Of a stretch of DNA of 64,000 nt, positions 44,693-56,056 are shown one piece after another. A model generated the notes under the pieces. It did not search any database. It saw only the letters and a list, made by a program, of their open reading frames with translations, and had not been told where the DNA came from. Position numbers and translations under genes: made by a program. This DNA is from Lotus japonicus (taxonomy: Eukaryota; Streptophyta; Magnoliopsida; Fabales; Fabaceae), in NCBI RefSeq assembly GCF_012489685.1, contig NC_080046.1, forward strand, positions 39,395,176 through 39,459,175. Direction: 5' to 3'. Within the stretch, counting starts at the first letter, position 1, and each line of letters opens with the position of its first letter.

Positions 44693-46134
44693 TGTAAGGC
44701 CCAAGTTTTTCAGTTTATACCAAGTGAATAAATTCTTATTCACCAGTAGGTTTGATGCATGGCGAAGGGAAACCTGAACAAGAGTTTAGTAAATGAAATA
44801 AATGTATGAAGGAGAAAGTTCAGGAAAAGTCTGAGGTTCGTATTGAAGTCGATAAAAGTTATAGCACGATAGTTATACGCTTAAACCTAGGTCAGAAACC
44901 CTAGTATATAGCTAATTTTCACTTTTAGGCACGACGGAAGTTAATTCCAAAAATCTTCAGAGAAATGTTAGAACTTCTCTTTTTCCATATATCACAATCG
45001 TTTCGAGGCGAAACTCTAGGATTTACGAACGTCCGATTCCAATCATCGGAAGTTTGCCGAAACCGAATCCCTGGTATTTCAAAACCCTAGAATTTCTCGA
45101 CAATGAAGACTTTATCTATTCAGAGCTTCAAATGAATATTCTACACGCGTACACCCATTTCTCTTGATGATTTCAATCTTTCTTCAGAAAGAAGTTTTCC
45201 ATTCCGACATTCGATGCAAAAAGCAACTTATCGGGTAAAATAGTTTTACACCGACTATGCTTTAGTTGCCAAAAATATAAGGAGACCTCATTTTAGTTTT
45301 AGAATTCTTTCGCCAAAACCTATCTTAGAATTCACGGAGAATGACGCCGGAAAAATCAGATTCGCGAAACTTTCATTTTCCCGCGAATTTCCATCTTCTA
45401 TATATAGCAAACAAGTGAGAAAAAAACACAAAACTCCTCCATTTTCTCTCCTCAAGGCCGCGAGTTCATCCAAGGAAGAAGGAAGAAGAATTTTCTTCAT
45501 TACTTGCTTGATCGTTGATCCGTTAGTTGCTGCTTCAAGGTTTCGAGGTATAGTCGCTAATCCTTACCTCTGATCGCTTTTTCCATAGCTTTTCTGTAGA
45601 GTTTTCTGAGCGGATAGTTTATGGGTTTTTGCAAAACTATCCTGAATCTTTCATTTCTGATTCTAAACCTCTTCCTTATGCGCCCAAGATCACTTCTGCC
45701 GGGTTAGATTTTCCGTTATGTCGCCGGAATTCCGCCGGAATCAATTTGAGCCTAAAATACCCATTTTTGGAGTTTTTGGTGTAAAGCTTCAACCTTTAGG
45801 CTGAAAACTATCGCCTTAGCTTAGTGCTAGTAGGATTAGTTGTCATAAACGTCGTTGGTGACGTCCCTGCAAAATTTTATTTTTGGGATTTCAGTTTTGA
45901 AAAATCCTAAGTTAAAAATCATGACCAAAATACCCCTGCGACAGTTTTTGATCCGATAATTTTTCCGAGTTCAGAATACCCTTAGTTACGGCTTATGAAA
46001 GCATAGGAACCAAGTTTGATCGAAGAAAAATCGAGCCCCATAATTGCACAAAGTGGCCGAGCCCTATTAGGGGGAGGAGGAAAATTTCCTTTTCCGAAAA
46101 CTTGTCTTTCGCGCTAGATTATCGGGGTGTTACA
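44693..46134 (+). repeat. TekA 3' LTR, internally deleted (1442 bp)
   Basis: It is collinear with 29693-31125 and then jumps to the last 10 bases of the LTR (GGGGTGTTACA). About 1673 bp are missing compared with the 5' LTR; the break lies between two ATCG tetramers (31122-31125 and 32795-32798 in the 5' LTR). Both LTR ends and the CATGA duplication are kept. Confidence 0.93.
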
Positions 46135-46381
46135 CATGACATTGTACTGTGACAATTTGAGTGCTATCAATATTGCCAAGAACCCTATTCAACATAGCAG
46201 AACCAAACACATAGATATCAGACATCACTTCATCAGGGAATTAGTGGAGGATAAAATTGTTACTTTGGAACATGTCCCCACAGAGAGACAATTGGCTGAC
46301 ATTTTTACCAAACCCTTAGATGCTGCTACATTTGACAAATTAAGAGGAAATCTTGGGATTTGCCTCTTCGAAGGAGCATAG
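46135..46381 (+). pseudogene. pol: SireB RNase H C-terminal part
   Basis: It resumes SireB pol after Tek[48 protein letters not shown], ending LGICLFEGA. It completes the copia RNase H. Confidence 0.9.
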
Positions 46382-46606
46382 CAATTAAAGCCCTTTTTCT
46401 GTCTAACGGCTAGTTTCCTCGTAACTACCATTAACTGCTGTTGTGACATCATTGCTTCCTTCTCACTCAACTGCTATATAATCATCACAAATGGCTACAT
46501 CACAATCTCACCACATGTTGCCAATCTTGCTCTAACAATCTCTGTTTCTCATCACTTACATTTTTCTCAATTTCTTGTATTTGTCCTTTTGCTTTACCAG
46601 TTCATC
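46382..46606 (+). promoter_or_regulatory. SireB spacer between pol and envelope-like ORF
   Basis: 225 bp, no ORF, pyrimidine-rich towards its end like a leader. A promoter is possible by analogy with SireA but no TATA box is clear (CTATATAATC near 46471 is the best candidate). Confidence 0.35.
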
Positions 46607-48370
46607 ATGTCTTCAAGCAAGAAAGAGTCTGTGAAGGGAAAGATAGAGAGAACTGCTGGTGGTGCTAGGGTTATGGGTTTGCACACAAGTTCTTCCACTC
46701 AATCCAAGAAGAACTCAAGAACTCCTGCCAAGAAGCCCTACAAGTCTCGTGCAACCTCTTTGCAACAACCTGAAGCCCTGCACCTGAGGATGTTTCAAAC
46801 ACTTCTGTCTCTGCAAATGATGAAGACGATGTCAAGACATCTTCCCATGGCTCCGATGAGACTTTGTCTGATAAGCCTGCCAAGGAGGTTTCACTCTCAA
46901 AGGATTCTTCCTCTTCATCCAAGAATTCTGATTCCAAGGCTGCTAACTCAACGGATGTTTTGTCAGAGGAGTCGATGAAGACCCCTCCCATTGTTCATGA
47001 TGTCTCTGATGATGAAGATCCAGAGGATGTGACTCTGGCGAGTGTTGCTGCCAGAATGCTTAAACGAAGAAGAGCATCTGTTGAAGAAACCCCTGTTGTC
47101 CAGAAGAAGAAAGTCAAGATCACTACTGGGTCTTCAAAATCAAGAACAACAGATGTGTCAAGGAAAGGCAAGCAGAAAGCTGTGGAATCGTCTGGGAAGA
47201 AAGCCAAGAAGACTACTGGGAAAAAGCAGAAAGCTTCCAGAATTGATTTGGAGATTGAATCAGATGTTGAAGGCGATGTCCTGGACATCACTGCCTCTGA
47301 GAAGAAAATGTTCTCTGGTAAGCGTATTCCCTCAGATGTTCCTAATGTTCCTCTAGATAATGTGTCTATTCATGCTCCAGAAAATGCCTTCAAATGGAAA
47401 TATGTCTATCAAAGGCGTGTTGCCAAAGAGAGGGAGATTGATTCTGATGTGTTAGCCTGCAAAGAGATCATTGCCTTGATTGAAAAAGCAGGGTTGAGGC
47501 AGACTGCGATGAACATAGGAAAATGCTATGACAAGCTTGTGAAGGAATTTATTGTCAATCTCCCTGATGATGTTAATAATTCTGCCAGTCCTGAATTCAG
47601 GAAAGTGTTTGTCAGGGGTAAGTGTGTGAATTTCTCTCCTGCTATCATCAACCAAACCCTTGGAAGAAGTGTGGTTGAATTTGTTGAAGAAGAACTTTCT
47701 CTGGATACGGTTGCTGAGGAATTGACTGCTGGAAGAGTAAAGAAGTGGCCTGCTATGAAGCTTCTGTCAACTGGGGTTCTGAGTGTGAAGTATGCTATTT
47801 TGAATAGGATTGGAGTGGTGAATTGGGTTCCCTCTAACCATACTTCTGCTGTTTCTGCTATGCTTGCCAAGCTTATCTATCGCATTGGGACTGAAATTGC
47901 TTATGACTTTGGCAACTTTGTGTTTTCCCAAACCTTGAAGCATGCAGAAACATGTGCTGTGAAACTCCCCATCTTTTTTTCCTTCTTTACTGACTGCTAT
48001 CATTCTGAAACAGCACCCTAATATCCTCACTGTTGATGATGTTCCTGTGCCCAAAGGCCCTCCCATCACTTTGGACCAACGGTTGCTCTTGGACCCTCAT
48101 GTCCTGGACATTGATCTGCCATCCAGTAGGACATCTGTTCCTGCCTCTATGTCTGCCTCAGGAACTCATAGTGTCATTGCTGAACTTGAGGCCATTTCCA
48201 AGGAACTTCAAGAGACCATCAGGATTTCTGCTGCTAGGAAGCTAAAGGTGGATGCTCTCATCCAAACTCTCAAGGGGGAAGCTGGTCAAGAGGGTGAGCA
48301 AGCAACTGATGCTGAGAAGGAAGGATCTGAAGAACATGTTGAGGAAAACACCTCTTCTTCTGATGATTAA
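46607..48370 (+). pseudogene. SireB envelope-like accessory protein, two frameshifts
   Basis: ATG at 46607 (MSSSKKESVKGKIERTAGG). The frame shifts near 46780 to the 46864-48021 frame, and again in a T-run near 47975 to the frame ending at 48370 (EENTSSSDD). The first third is Ser/Lys/Asp-rich with nuclear-localisation-like clusters (MLKRRRAS, QKKKVKI, GKKAKKTTGKKQK). The middle has YDKLVKEFIVNLPDD and FVRGKCVNFSPAIINQTLGR, aligning with YEKLVKEF ... ILGRKIIITEKSFVNLLG of the SireA protein. No signal peptide or membrane span seen. Confidence 0.8.
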
Positions 48371-48900
48371 TGCATGTCCTAGTCTGCGTACTAGTTGACT
48401 TTTATTTGGCTGTGCTTACATTCTTTCCACCTTTGCCAAACTTGTGCTAAAAAGGGGGAGTAGTAGTAGTGTGTTGTAGTGTTTTCTTTGAAGACTTGGT
48501 ATTCTGGTTATGTTCTGTAATAAGTATGAAGCTTTGTGAAGACAAGTTCAGGCGATCTTCTATGTTCAAGTGTATTCTGGTTATGTTCTGTAATAAGTAT
48601 GAAGCTTTGAGAAGACAAGTTCAGGCGATCTTCTATGTTCAAGTGCTTCAAGCTAGCTTATGTTCAAGTGTTACCAAGTGTGGTTGTTTTAGTTTGTACT
48701 GCTATGCATATGGTTTCTATATACTTCAGGCAGTGTTTATTTGGATGCATCTTTTGAGGGGGAGTTCCTCCATGTTTTGGCTGTTGTGGATGCATTGGTT
48801 TGAGGGGGAGTATTTCTGCTGCTGACTCTGATGATTTTGTTTGTTTTTCCCTCTCAAGTAGTGAAGTTGTTTTTAGACAAAATTTGACAAAGGGGGAGAT
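48371..48900 (+). other. SireB 3' untranslated region with polypurine tracts
   Basis: No supported ORF. GGGGGAG tracts at about 48453, 48760, 48804 and 48889-48900; the last (AAAGGGGGAGAT) abuts the 3' LTR. Also holds the 73-bp tandem duplication. Confidence 0.65.
48500..48645. repeat. Tandem duplication, 2 x 73 bp (SireB 3' region)
   Basis: The unit begins TATTCTGGTTATGTTCTGTA at 48500 and again at 48573; the copies differ at about one base (GTGAAG/GAGAAG), and a partial third echo (TTATGTTCAAGTG) follows at about 48658. Confidence 0.9.
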
Positions 48901-49774
48901 TGTTGTTCCTTGTTGTCATCAATTTTGTCAAAAACAACCTGTGTCCTAGCCGATGTTGTGACATCTGCCTTGGTGAAGGCCAGGACATCCGCCCCTGCTG
49001 GCATGCAAGTGGGTCCCTTATGGTTATGTTTTATGGTATGTTTTGTGCTTACTTGAAGGTCAAGTAACTGAATGTTGGGAGCCAATTGCGGGTTGTTAAT
49101 TGTTGGAACAAATCTGTGATTAAAAGATTTGTTTCTATTTTATTTGTTGATCACTCATATCAGATCTTGGAAGATTTTCTACTGATATGAGCTGGATCAA
49201 AGTATTCTTCAGCCCAAACAAACCCTAGCCGCTGCTGCTGAAGTATATATATATAGACAAAGACCTGTAGCTTGAGGACGAGAGAATTACCTTGAAGATC
49301 AAGTGTTCTTAAGAGTGTAAGTTGTTCTTTGTCTTTGTTAGTTGTGAACTAGTCTCGCTCACTGATTCTATAAAGTGAGACTGAGTTCTGTGTTGTGTTT
49401 GAGTGTCAAACAAACCTTGTGTTATTGTTGTTACCAATCACTATGGCAGTGATTGAGGAAAAGTGAGAGGGGCTCTCATACTTAGGCTGTGGTTCTAAGT
49501 AGAATACCACTGGGTAGATTAGGTTAAGAACAATGAACTTGATGTGTTCATGTGGGTCTGTAATACCTAGTTCTTGAGATAGTGGAATTCCTTTTCATCG
49601 GGCGAAAGCTAACCAGACGTAGGTGTAGTTTCACCGAACTGGGTTAACAACTTTCTGTGTCCTGTTTCTTTTAGTTGTTTGTTTTTTTTGTGTTCATGCT
49701 TTTCAGTCATATGATGTTCTAATCGATTGTCCCGCATCGTGCAGGACATTTGTTCTAAGGGATCTAGAATTTCA
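48901..49774 (+). repeat. SireB 3' LTR (874 bp)
   Basis: TGTTGTTCCTTG ... GATCTAGAATTTCA, matching the 5' LTR with about 10 substitutions and 3 indels. TATA tract at about 49244-49255. Followed by TAAAT. Confidence 0.95.
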
Positions 49775-51686
49775 TAAATGTCTATTACTTGGTTACTCTG
49801 AGAGATCTAAAGGTTTTAGATTCTATAATACTGATGCTAAAACAATTGAAGAATCTATTCATGTTAGATTTGACGATAAGCTTGACTCTGACCAGTCAAA
49901 GCTAGTTGAGAAATTTGCAGATTTAAGTATAAGTGTTTCTGACAAAGGCAAAGCTCCAGAGGAAGCTGAGCCAGAGGAAGATGAACCAGAAGAAGCTGGT
50001 CCCTCTGATTCACAAACTCTGAAGAAGAGCAGAATCACTGCAGCTCATCCTAAGGAATTGATTCTGGGCAACAAAGACGAACCAGTCAGAACCAGATCAG
50101 CCTTCAGACCCTCTGAAGAGACCCTGCTCAGTCTGAAAGGATTGGTGTCCTTAACTGAACCCAAGTCAATTGATGAAGCCCTTCAGGACAAGGACTGGAT
50201 TCTGGCCATGGAAGAAGAATTGAATCAATTTTCCAAGAATGATGTTTTGAGCTTAGTGAAGAAGCCTCAAAGTGTCCATGTAATTGGAACTAAATGGGTG
50301 TTCAGAAATAAGTTGAATGAGAAAGGAGATGTAGTCAGAAACAAGGCAAGGCTAGTTGCTCAAGGCTACAGCCAACAGGAAGGAATAGACTACACTGAAA
50401 CATTTGCTCCAGTAGCAAGACTAGAAGCAATCAGACTGTTGATCTCCTTCTCAGTAAATCACAACATAATTCTACATCAGATGGATGTTAAGAGTGCCTT
50501 CCTAAATGGATACATATCAGAGGAAGTCTACGTTCATCAACCCCCAGGTTTTGAGGATGAGAAGAACCCAGATCATGTTTTCAAGTTGAAGAAATCACTC
50601 TATGGTCTGAAGCAAGCTCCCAGAGCATGGTATGAGAGACTCAGCTCATTCCTTCTGGAGAATAAGTTTGTAAGGGGTAAAGTAGATACAACTCTCTTTT
50701 GCAAAACTTACAAAGATGATATTTTAATTGTGCAAATTTATGTTGATGATATTATATTTGGTTCTGCTAATCAATCTCTATGCAAATAATTTTCTGAGAT
50801 GATGAGGGCTGAATTTGAGATGAGTATGATGGGAGAACTCAAGTACTTTCTGGGAATACAAGTCGATCAAACACCAGAAGGAACATATATCCATCAGAGC
50901 AAGTACACTAAAGAACTTCTGAAGAAGTTCAATATGCTGGATTCTACAGTAGCCAAGACTCCAATGCATCCTACATGCATTCTGGAGAAAGAAGATGCAA
51001 GTGGTAAAGTATGTCAGAAGCTCTATCGTGGTATGATAGGATCACTTCTATACTTAACTGCATCTAGGCCAGATATATTGTTTAGTGTTCATTTATGTGC
51101 TCGTTTCCAATCAGATCCAAGGGAAACCCACTTAACTGCTGTTAAGAGGATCCTAAGGTATCTGAAAGGTACCACTAACCTTGGCTTGATGTATAAGAAA
51201 ACATCAGAGTATAAGCTTTCAGGTTATTGTGATGCTGATTATGCTGGAGATAGAACAGAGAGAAAAAACACTTCTGGAAATTGTCAATTTCTGGGAAGCA
51301 ACTTAGTCTCATGGGCAAGCAAGAGGCAATCAACCATTGCACTATCTACTGCAGAGGCAGAATATATCTCAGCAGCAATATGCAGCACTTAGATGCTCTG
51401 GATGAAACATCAGTTGGAGGATTATCAAATCCTTGAGAGCAATATCTCAATCTATTGTGATAACACTGCTGCAATATCATTGAGTAAGAATCTCATCTTA
51501 CATTCAAGGGAAAAGCACATTGAGGTAAAGTATCATTTCATTAGAGATTATGTACAGAAGGGCGTACTTCTTCTGAAGTTTGTTGATACTAACCATCAAT
51601 GGGCAGATATTTTTACAAAGCCCTTAGCAGAGGATAGATTTAACTTCATTCTGAAAAATCTGAATATGGACTTTTGTCCAGCATGA
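49775..51686 (+). pseudogene. pol: SireA2 pol, 3' part (RT and RNase H), two nonsense codons
   Basis: It continues the SireA2 frame from codon AAA at 49776. RT motifs [25 protein letters not shown] and RNase [25 protein letters not shown] are present. Stops at 50787-50789 (GAA to TAA) and 51390-51392 (CAG to TAG) are specific to this copy. The first five bases are the right-hand TAAAT duplication. Confidence 0.92.
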
Positions 51687-52124
51687 AGATGGATCAGAAC
51701 CTCTGACTATGATGCTTCTTCATCAGAAGATGTCTAGTCCAGAAGGTAACTCTATCAGAGTTTATGTACCCATTGGTGCTGACTCTGAAGCTGAGACAGT
51801 AAACGTGTGTCAGTATCTATGATACATAGTTCCTTGTGCCCGTGCTGACAGTCTGTTGTAATGAGTGTTGATGTGCTTCTCTCCTGCGTGTGATAGGTGT
51901 ATTTACTGTTACTGTCATGTCTTTAATTTTTAACCGTTGATTTTAAATTGCTTTTTGAATCAACAACGGTTATTTGTCAAAAACCACTATACACACACGT
52001 TGCCCTATACTTACGGTTTTACACTCTCTCTCTTCAGTTTTTCAAAACTTCTTACCCACGATCTCTCTCTCTCTCTCTCTATTCATCCTTCTCCTTCAAC
52101 CCAAAACCTTCAACCGACTTCACG
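51687..52124 (+). promoter_or_regulatory. SireA2 pol to envelope-like spacer
   Basis: Same layout as 4729-5169: inverted repeat AACCGTTGAT (about 51931) and ATCAACAACGGTT (about 51959), then a leader with a (CT)n run at about 52060-52081 and the ATG at 52125. Confidence 0.45.
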
Positions 52125-55007
52125 ATGGTGAGACAAACCAGAAACGAAGCTGCAGATGCAACCAGGTTCCCTCATATGGTAGTAGGACAAGCTACAGGCC
52201 AATTGGGCCCTGAAAATCCAAATCAAGGTCAAACTTCAGAGAAGATGATTCCAATTGCAGAACGGGGCTGTGTCGTTCACTGCGTTTATGCTCCGGAAGA
52301 ACTCCAAGTGCTTGCTGAATGGAGATTCGACCTCGATAATATAGCTGCAAATGGGTATGACCTGCGTCCTGAAGTTCAAGCTCAGGGATGGGAAGAGTAT
52401 TTCAACAGGCTTAGAGGTCCAATTTATGACAAATTGGTCAAGGAATTCTGGAAACACGCGGACTGTGATGATACACAAGTGGTCTCCTACATTGCTGGAA
52501 GGAGGATAATCATCACTGAGAAATCCATTGTGAATCTGCTGGGTGCACACACTGGAACTGGGTATAGATTCCAACTAACGGAGTCAAAGGCGAAACCCAG
52601 AACCAAGGATCAAACCAACCAGGCTCTTTACACAACATACAAACCTGGCAAGAGCGACTACAAGGTGGTGGATCTTCATCCCAAGCTCAGAATCTGGCAC
52701 AAGATTCTGCTTCACTGCATCAACCAAAGGCCAAAGGGTAGCTCTCCTGATTACATCAACTTCTGCTAGAAGGCAATGCTATTCTTCATTCAAGATAAGA
52801 GGAAGATCTGCCTCCCTTTCTTCTTGTTCTCTTACCTGAAAGAATGCATCAGGAAGTCCAGAACCACTGCCTCCATCAAGTCTGCCATCAAGTACATTCC
52901 CTTTGGGAGACTGCTTTCAGATCTCTTCATTGAGAGTAAATTCGTAGAAGATCTGATCAAGGCAGGATGCACAGAGGATCTGTCTACAATTGTTAGTGAT
53001 GTCTTCTCAGCCACATCTCTGAAGAAGATGGGATTGATCAAGAAGAAGATAGCCCCTGCTCATGAAGATACTTCTGATGAAGTAAGACAAAGAAGGGTGC
53101 CTCTGAATGATTTCCCTCTGTGGACCCAAGCAGACAACCCAGAAGCTATTCTGTGCTACCTTGATGATCTGAAGCAACAAGGGTATAAGATTGATGTAGA
53201 TGAGTTCTTCAGACGATTGCCACCCGCTCCAGAGTTTGACTCTCCTCCCAAGAGGAAAGTTCAGAGAAAGATGGTCTTGGAGGAATCCTCTGAGGAGTCT
53301 GATGTTCCTCTGAAGAAGAAGAAGAAGGCTGACAAGCCTAAGAGGAAGCATGATGAAACCACCAAGCCTGATGATGGTGACGATGGTGATAATGAAGATG
53401 GTCCTTCTCCTCTCAAGAAGAAGAAGAAACAAGTCAGAATTGTGGAGAAGCCTACACGTGTGGAACCTGCTGCTGCAGTCATCAGAATGGAGACTTCTGC
53501 CAGAGTGACTCGGTCTGCCGTGCGTACATCAAGTAAGTCTGCTGTCATTGAATCTGATGATGATTTAAATTCAATTGATGCACTCCCCATCTCTACTCTT
53601 CTCAAACGCACAGCCACCCAACTCACCCTTATCCCAGAGTCTCAACCGGCTGCCCAAACCACATCTCCACCCAATTCTCCAAGGTCTTCATTTTTCCAAC
53701 CTTCCCAAGAAGAAGCCCCTCTGTGGAATATGCTTCAGACTCCACGTCCAGATGAACCAACCTCTCCCATTACCATCCAATACAACCCCTTAACCTCTGA
53801 ACCCATCATTCTTCAACAACCAGAACTTGAACAACCAGAACCTGAACCCAGAACGTCTGATCACTCTGCCCCCAGAGCATCAGAACATCCGGTTGTTAGA
53901 ACCACTGATACAGATTCCTCAACTGCATATACTCCTGTATCATTCCCTACCAACGTTGCTGACTTCTCCCCTTCCAACAATTCTGAGTCACTTCGGAAAT
54001 TTATGGAAGTCAGGAAAGAAAAAGTGTCTGTCATCCCAGAGTACTACCTTACAATACTAAGCCCTAGGAGATATCCTGGACCTAGACCAGAACGTCTAGT
54101 TGACCCAGATGATCCTATCCAGGCTGACCCTTTGCATGAAGAAGACCCTTTAGCCCAACAAATCCAACCTGACCAAGTTCATCAAGAGCCCATTCAACCA
54201 GAACCAGAAAACTCTGTGTCTAACCACTCTTTGGTTAGATCACCACATCCTCAGGTTGAAACCTCTGAACCAAACCTTGGAGCCTCTGAACCAAATGTCC
54301 AAACTTTTGATATTGGCTCTCCTCAAGGTGCCTCTGAGGCAAACAGCAGCAACCACCCAACCTCTCCTGAAACCAACCTCTCCATTGTTCCCTACACATA
54401 CCTCAGACCAACCTCTCTCTCTGGGTGCATCAATGTTTTTAATCATGAGGCTCCATTGATGCTACGCAATGTGCAAGGTCACACTGACCTGAGTGAGAAT
54501 GCTGACTCTGTTGCTGAAGAATGGAATCCTCTGAGTACTTGGTTAGTAGCTCAGGTTCCTGTTATGATGAGTCATCTCACTGCAGAAAGGGATCAGAGGA
54601 TTGAGGCTGCTAGGCAGCGGTTTGATAGAAGAGTGGCCCTGCATGAACAACAGCAAAGAACTAAGCTACTTGAAGCTGTTGAAGAGGCCAGAAGAAAGAA
54701 AGAGCAAGCAGAGGAAGCTGCACGTCAAGCAGCTGCACAAGCTGAACATGCAAGATTAGAAGCTGAGAGACTTGAAGCTGAAGCTGAAGCTCTTCGACGC
54801 CAAGCTCTTGCACCAGTGGTCTTTACTCCTGCTGCTTCTGATTCCATTCCAGCTCATCAAGCTGCTCAGAATGTTCCTTCTAGCTCCACACAGCCAAGTT
54901 CTTCCAGACTTGATATCATGGAACAACGTCTCGATTCTCATGAGACTCTGCTGATGGACATGAAGCAAACTCTTCAAGAACTTCTGCGTCGCTCTGACAA
55001 GCCTTAG
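52125..55007 (+). pseudogene. SireA2 envelope-like accessory protein, one nonsense codon
   Basis: ATG at 52125 (MVRQTRNEAADATRFPHMVV), 960 codons broken only by TAG at 52767-52769 where SireA1 has CAG. The plant-transposon-type domain (YDKLVKEFWKHADCDDTQVV), Lys-rich middle (LKKKKKADKPKRKHDE), Pro-rich region and C-terminal coiled coil (RLEAERLEAEAEALRR) are collinear with SireA1, and the lesions are at different codons, so both descend from an intact gene. Confidence 0.87.
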
Positions 55008-55216
55008 TCTTAGGATTTCTTTCGTTTTCCTTCTTAACTCTATTTAATTTTATTTCTACTTTATTTTGTTTAAGTTACATTATTTGCTATGCTTTGTTAG
55101 TTGTCGTTTATCATTGCACATACATATATATATCTATAACTTTGTGTTTGCAAACTTTCTTTTCTTTATTCATATCAATTATGCTTTTACATCATACATT
55201 TCTTTTTCCCTAAAAT
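55008..55216. terminator. AT-rich spacer between convergent genes (SireA2)
   Basis: About 210 bp, T-rich with ATATATAT tracts, between the envelope-like stop and the stop of the antisense ORF. Terminator role is inferred from position. Confidence 0.35.
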
Positions 55217-55609
55217 CTAGAATGGAGGATCCTTCCTCATTCTTCTGCATTCTTGGCGCTGTTCTACCCTCTCTTTCTCCAGACGATCCAATGCATACTG
55301 GATGTTGTTGAGTTTGATGTTCAGCTCCTCCCTCTCCAGACTATCTTCTGTCGTCTTGAGTCTCTTTTCCTTAGCTTCTTTCTCTTCCAGCAACCTCAGC
55401 TCAAGCTGGCTGAGTTCCTGAATTTCCTCCACGAAGGCAAGAAATTCTTTCAAATCCTTCTCCAGCTCTGGACAAAGGTCCTCTTCAAGCAGTGTCTTCG
55501 TCAGCTCATGTATTGTTCGTGTACCATCAGGATGTCTTACATTGAGGAACATATCTTCCTCAAAAGCTTTCCTTCTGAGCTCTTCCAGTGCAACCATGTA
55601 TGATGCCAT
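55217..55609 (-). CDS. SireA2 antisense coiled-coil ORF (130 aa)
   Basis: ATG at 55609-55607, stop TAG at 55219-55217. Begins MASYMVALEELRRKAFEED, ends QRQECRRMRKDPPF. Exactly the same length as in SireA1 with no indel although nucleotides differ at many third codon positions. It remains open in an element whose gag, pol and envelope-like genes all carry stops or frameshifts. Confidence 0.8.
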   Translation of the reverse strand: MASYMVALEELRRKAFEEDMFLNVRHPDGTRTIHELTKTLLEEDLCPELEKDLKEFLAFVEEIQELSQLELRLLEEKEAKEKRLKTTEDSLEREELNIKLNNIQYALDRLEKERVEQRQECRRMRKDPPF

Positions 55610-55660
55610 TTCCTGTTAATGTATTGATCGAGTTGTGAAGCTTACCCTCTTCTAAATCGC

Positions 55661-55668
55661 TTTATATA
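55661..55668 (-). promoter_or_regulatory. TATA box of SireA2 antisense gene
   Basis: The minus strand reads GCCTATATAAAGCG, identical to SireA1 over these 14 bases, 52 bp upstream of the ATG. Confidence 0.65.
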
Positions 55669-56056
55669 GGCTTCATTCTCTCCTTGGAAGTTATTGCTCC
55701 TACAGTTTCTCGAGGTTAAGTCCTTGGTAACTGAAGCTTCTCTTTACTCCCGTGGCCGGTGGTAAACGATTCTTATTTTCCATTAACTCCCTACCTTAAT
55801 TCGCGTAACTCTCATTCCTACAACATTTCTATCTCCATCTTTTCACTCAGACCTTCTCTGAGGGGGAGTACCTTGTACTTCAAGCTGAATTTTTCACACC
55901 CCATACTTTTTGCTTATGACAAAAAGGGGGAGTACACCTAGTTTTTTATGTGTAAGTGTGATTTATTTTGGAGAATTTAAGAGTTCCACTTTTATGACCA
56001 TAGATGTGTCACTGGGCAAATACAAGGAATACATTTCACTTCTTCTGAAGTGATTC
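55669..56056 (+). other. SireA2 3' untranslated region, cut by TekB
   Basis: No ORF. GGGGGAG tracts at about 55862 and 55921-55932 correspond to the first two tracts in SireA1. The sequence stops after TTCTGAAGTGATTC; in SireA1 it goes on for about 360 bp to the LTR. GATTC (56052-56056) is the presumed target-site duplication of TekB. Confidence 0.7.

Larger units (their letters stand above)
29693..46134 (+). mobile_element. TekA: chromovirus (Tekay-like Ty3/gypsy), pol-less, split by SireA3
   Basis: The own sequence is 29693-34015 plus 42971-46134. It has a 3116-bp 5' LTR, PBS, gag, about 1.5 kb of decayed pol, and a shortened 3' LTR. Without SireA3 the internal region is only about 2.9 kb, far too short for a working gag-pol. 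Flanked by CATGA. Shared LTR bases differ at about 7 positions. It resembles TekB in the LTRs and in the decayed pol region. Confidence 0.92.
24156..49774 (+). mobile_element. SireB: second Sirevirus family, inserted in SireA2 pol, split by TekA
   Basis: The own sequence is 24156-29692 plus 46135-49774. It has LTRs of 877 and 874 bp, PBS, gag, pol, an envelope-like ORF and polypurine tracts. Both ends are TG...CA and flanked by TAAAT. The LTRs differ at about 10 bases and 3 small indels by hand alignment. Frameshifts in gag (about 26485), pol (about 28290) and the envelope-like ORF make it defective. Its LTRs share no obvious similarity with the SireA LTRs, and its proteins are clearly diverged from SireA. 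Confidence 0.93.
19893..56056 (+). mobile_element. SireA2: Sirevirus, split by SireB and TekB, 3' LTR outside window
   Basis: The own sequence of SireA2 is 19893-24155 plus 49775-56056. The left part has the 5' LTR, gag and the first part of pol; the right part resumes pol at the same codon, followed by the envelope-like gene, the antisense ORF and part of the 3' region. It stops at 56056 where TekB begins; in SireA1 about 360 further bases follow before the LTR. Lesions: 7-bp deletion in gag, stops in pol (50787, 51390) and in the envelope-like gene (52767). Same family as SireA1 and SireA3 but more diverged. Confidence 0.92.
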
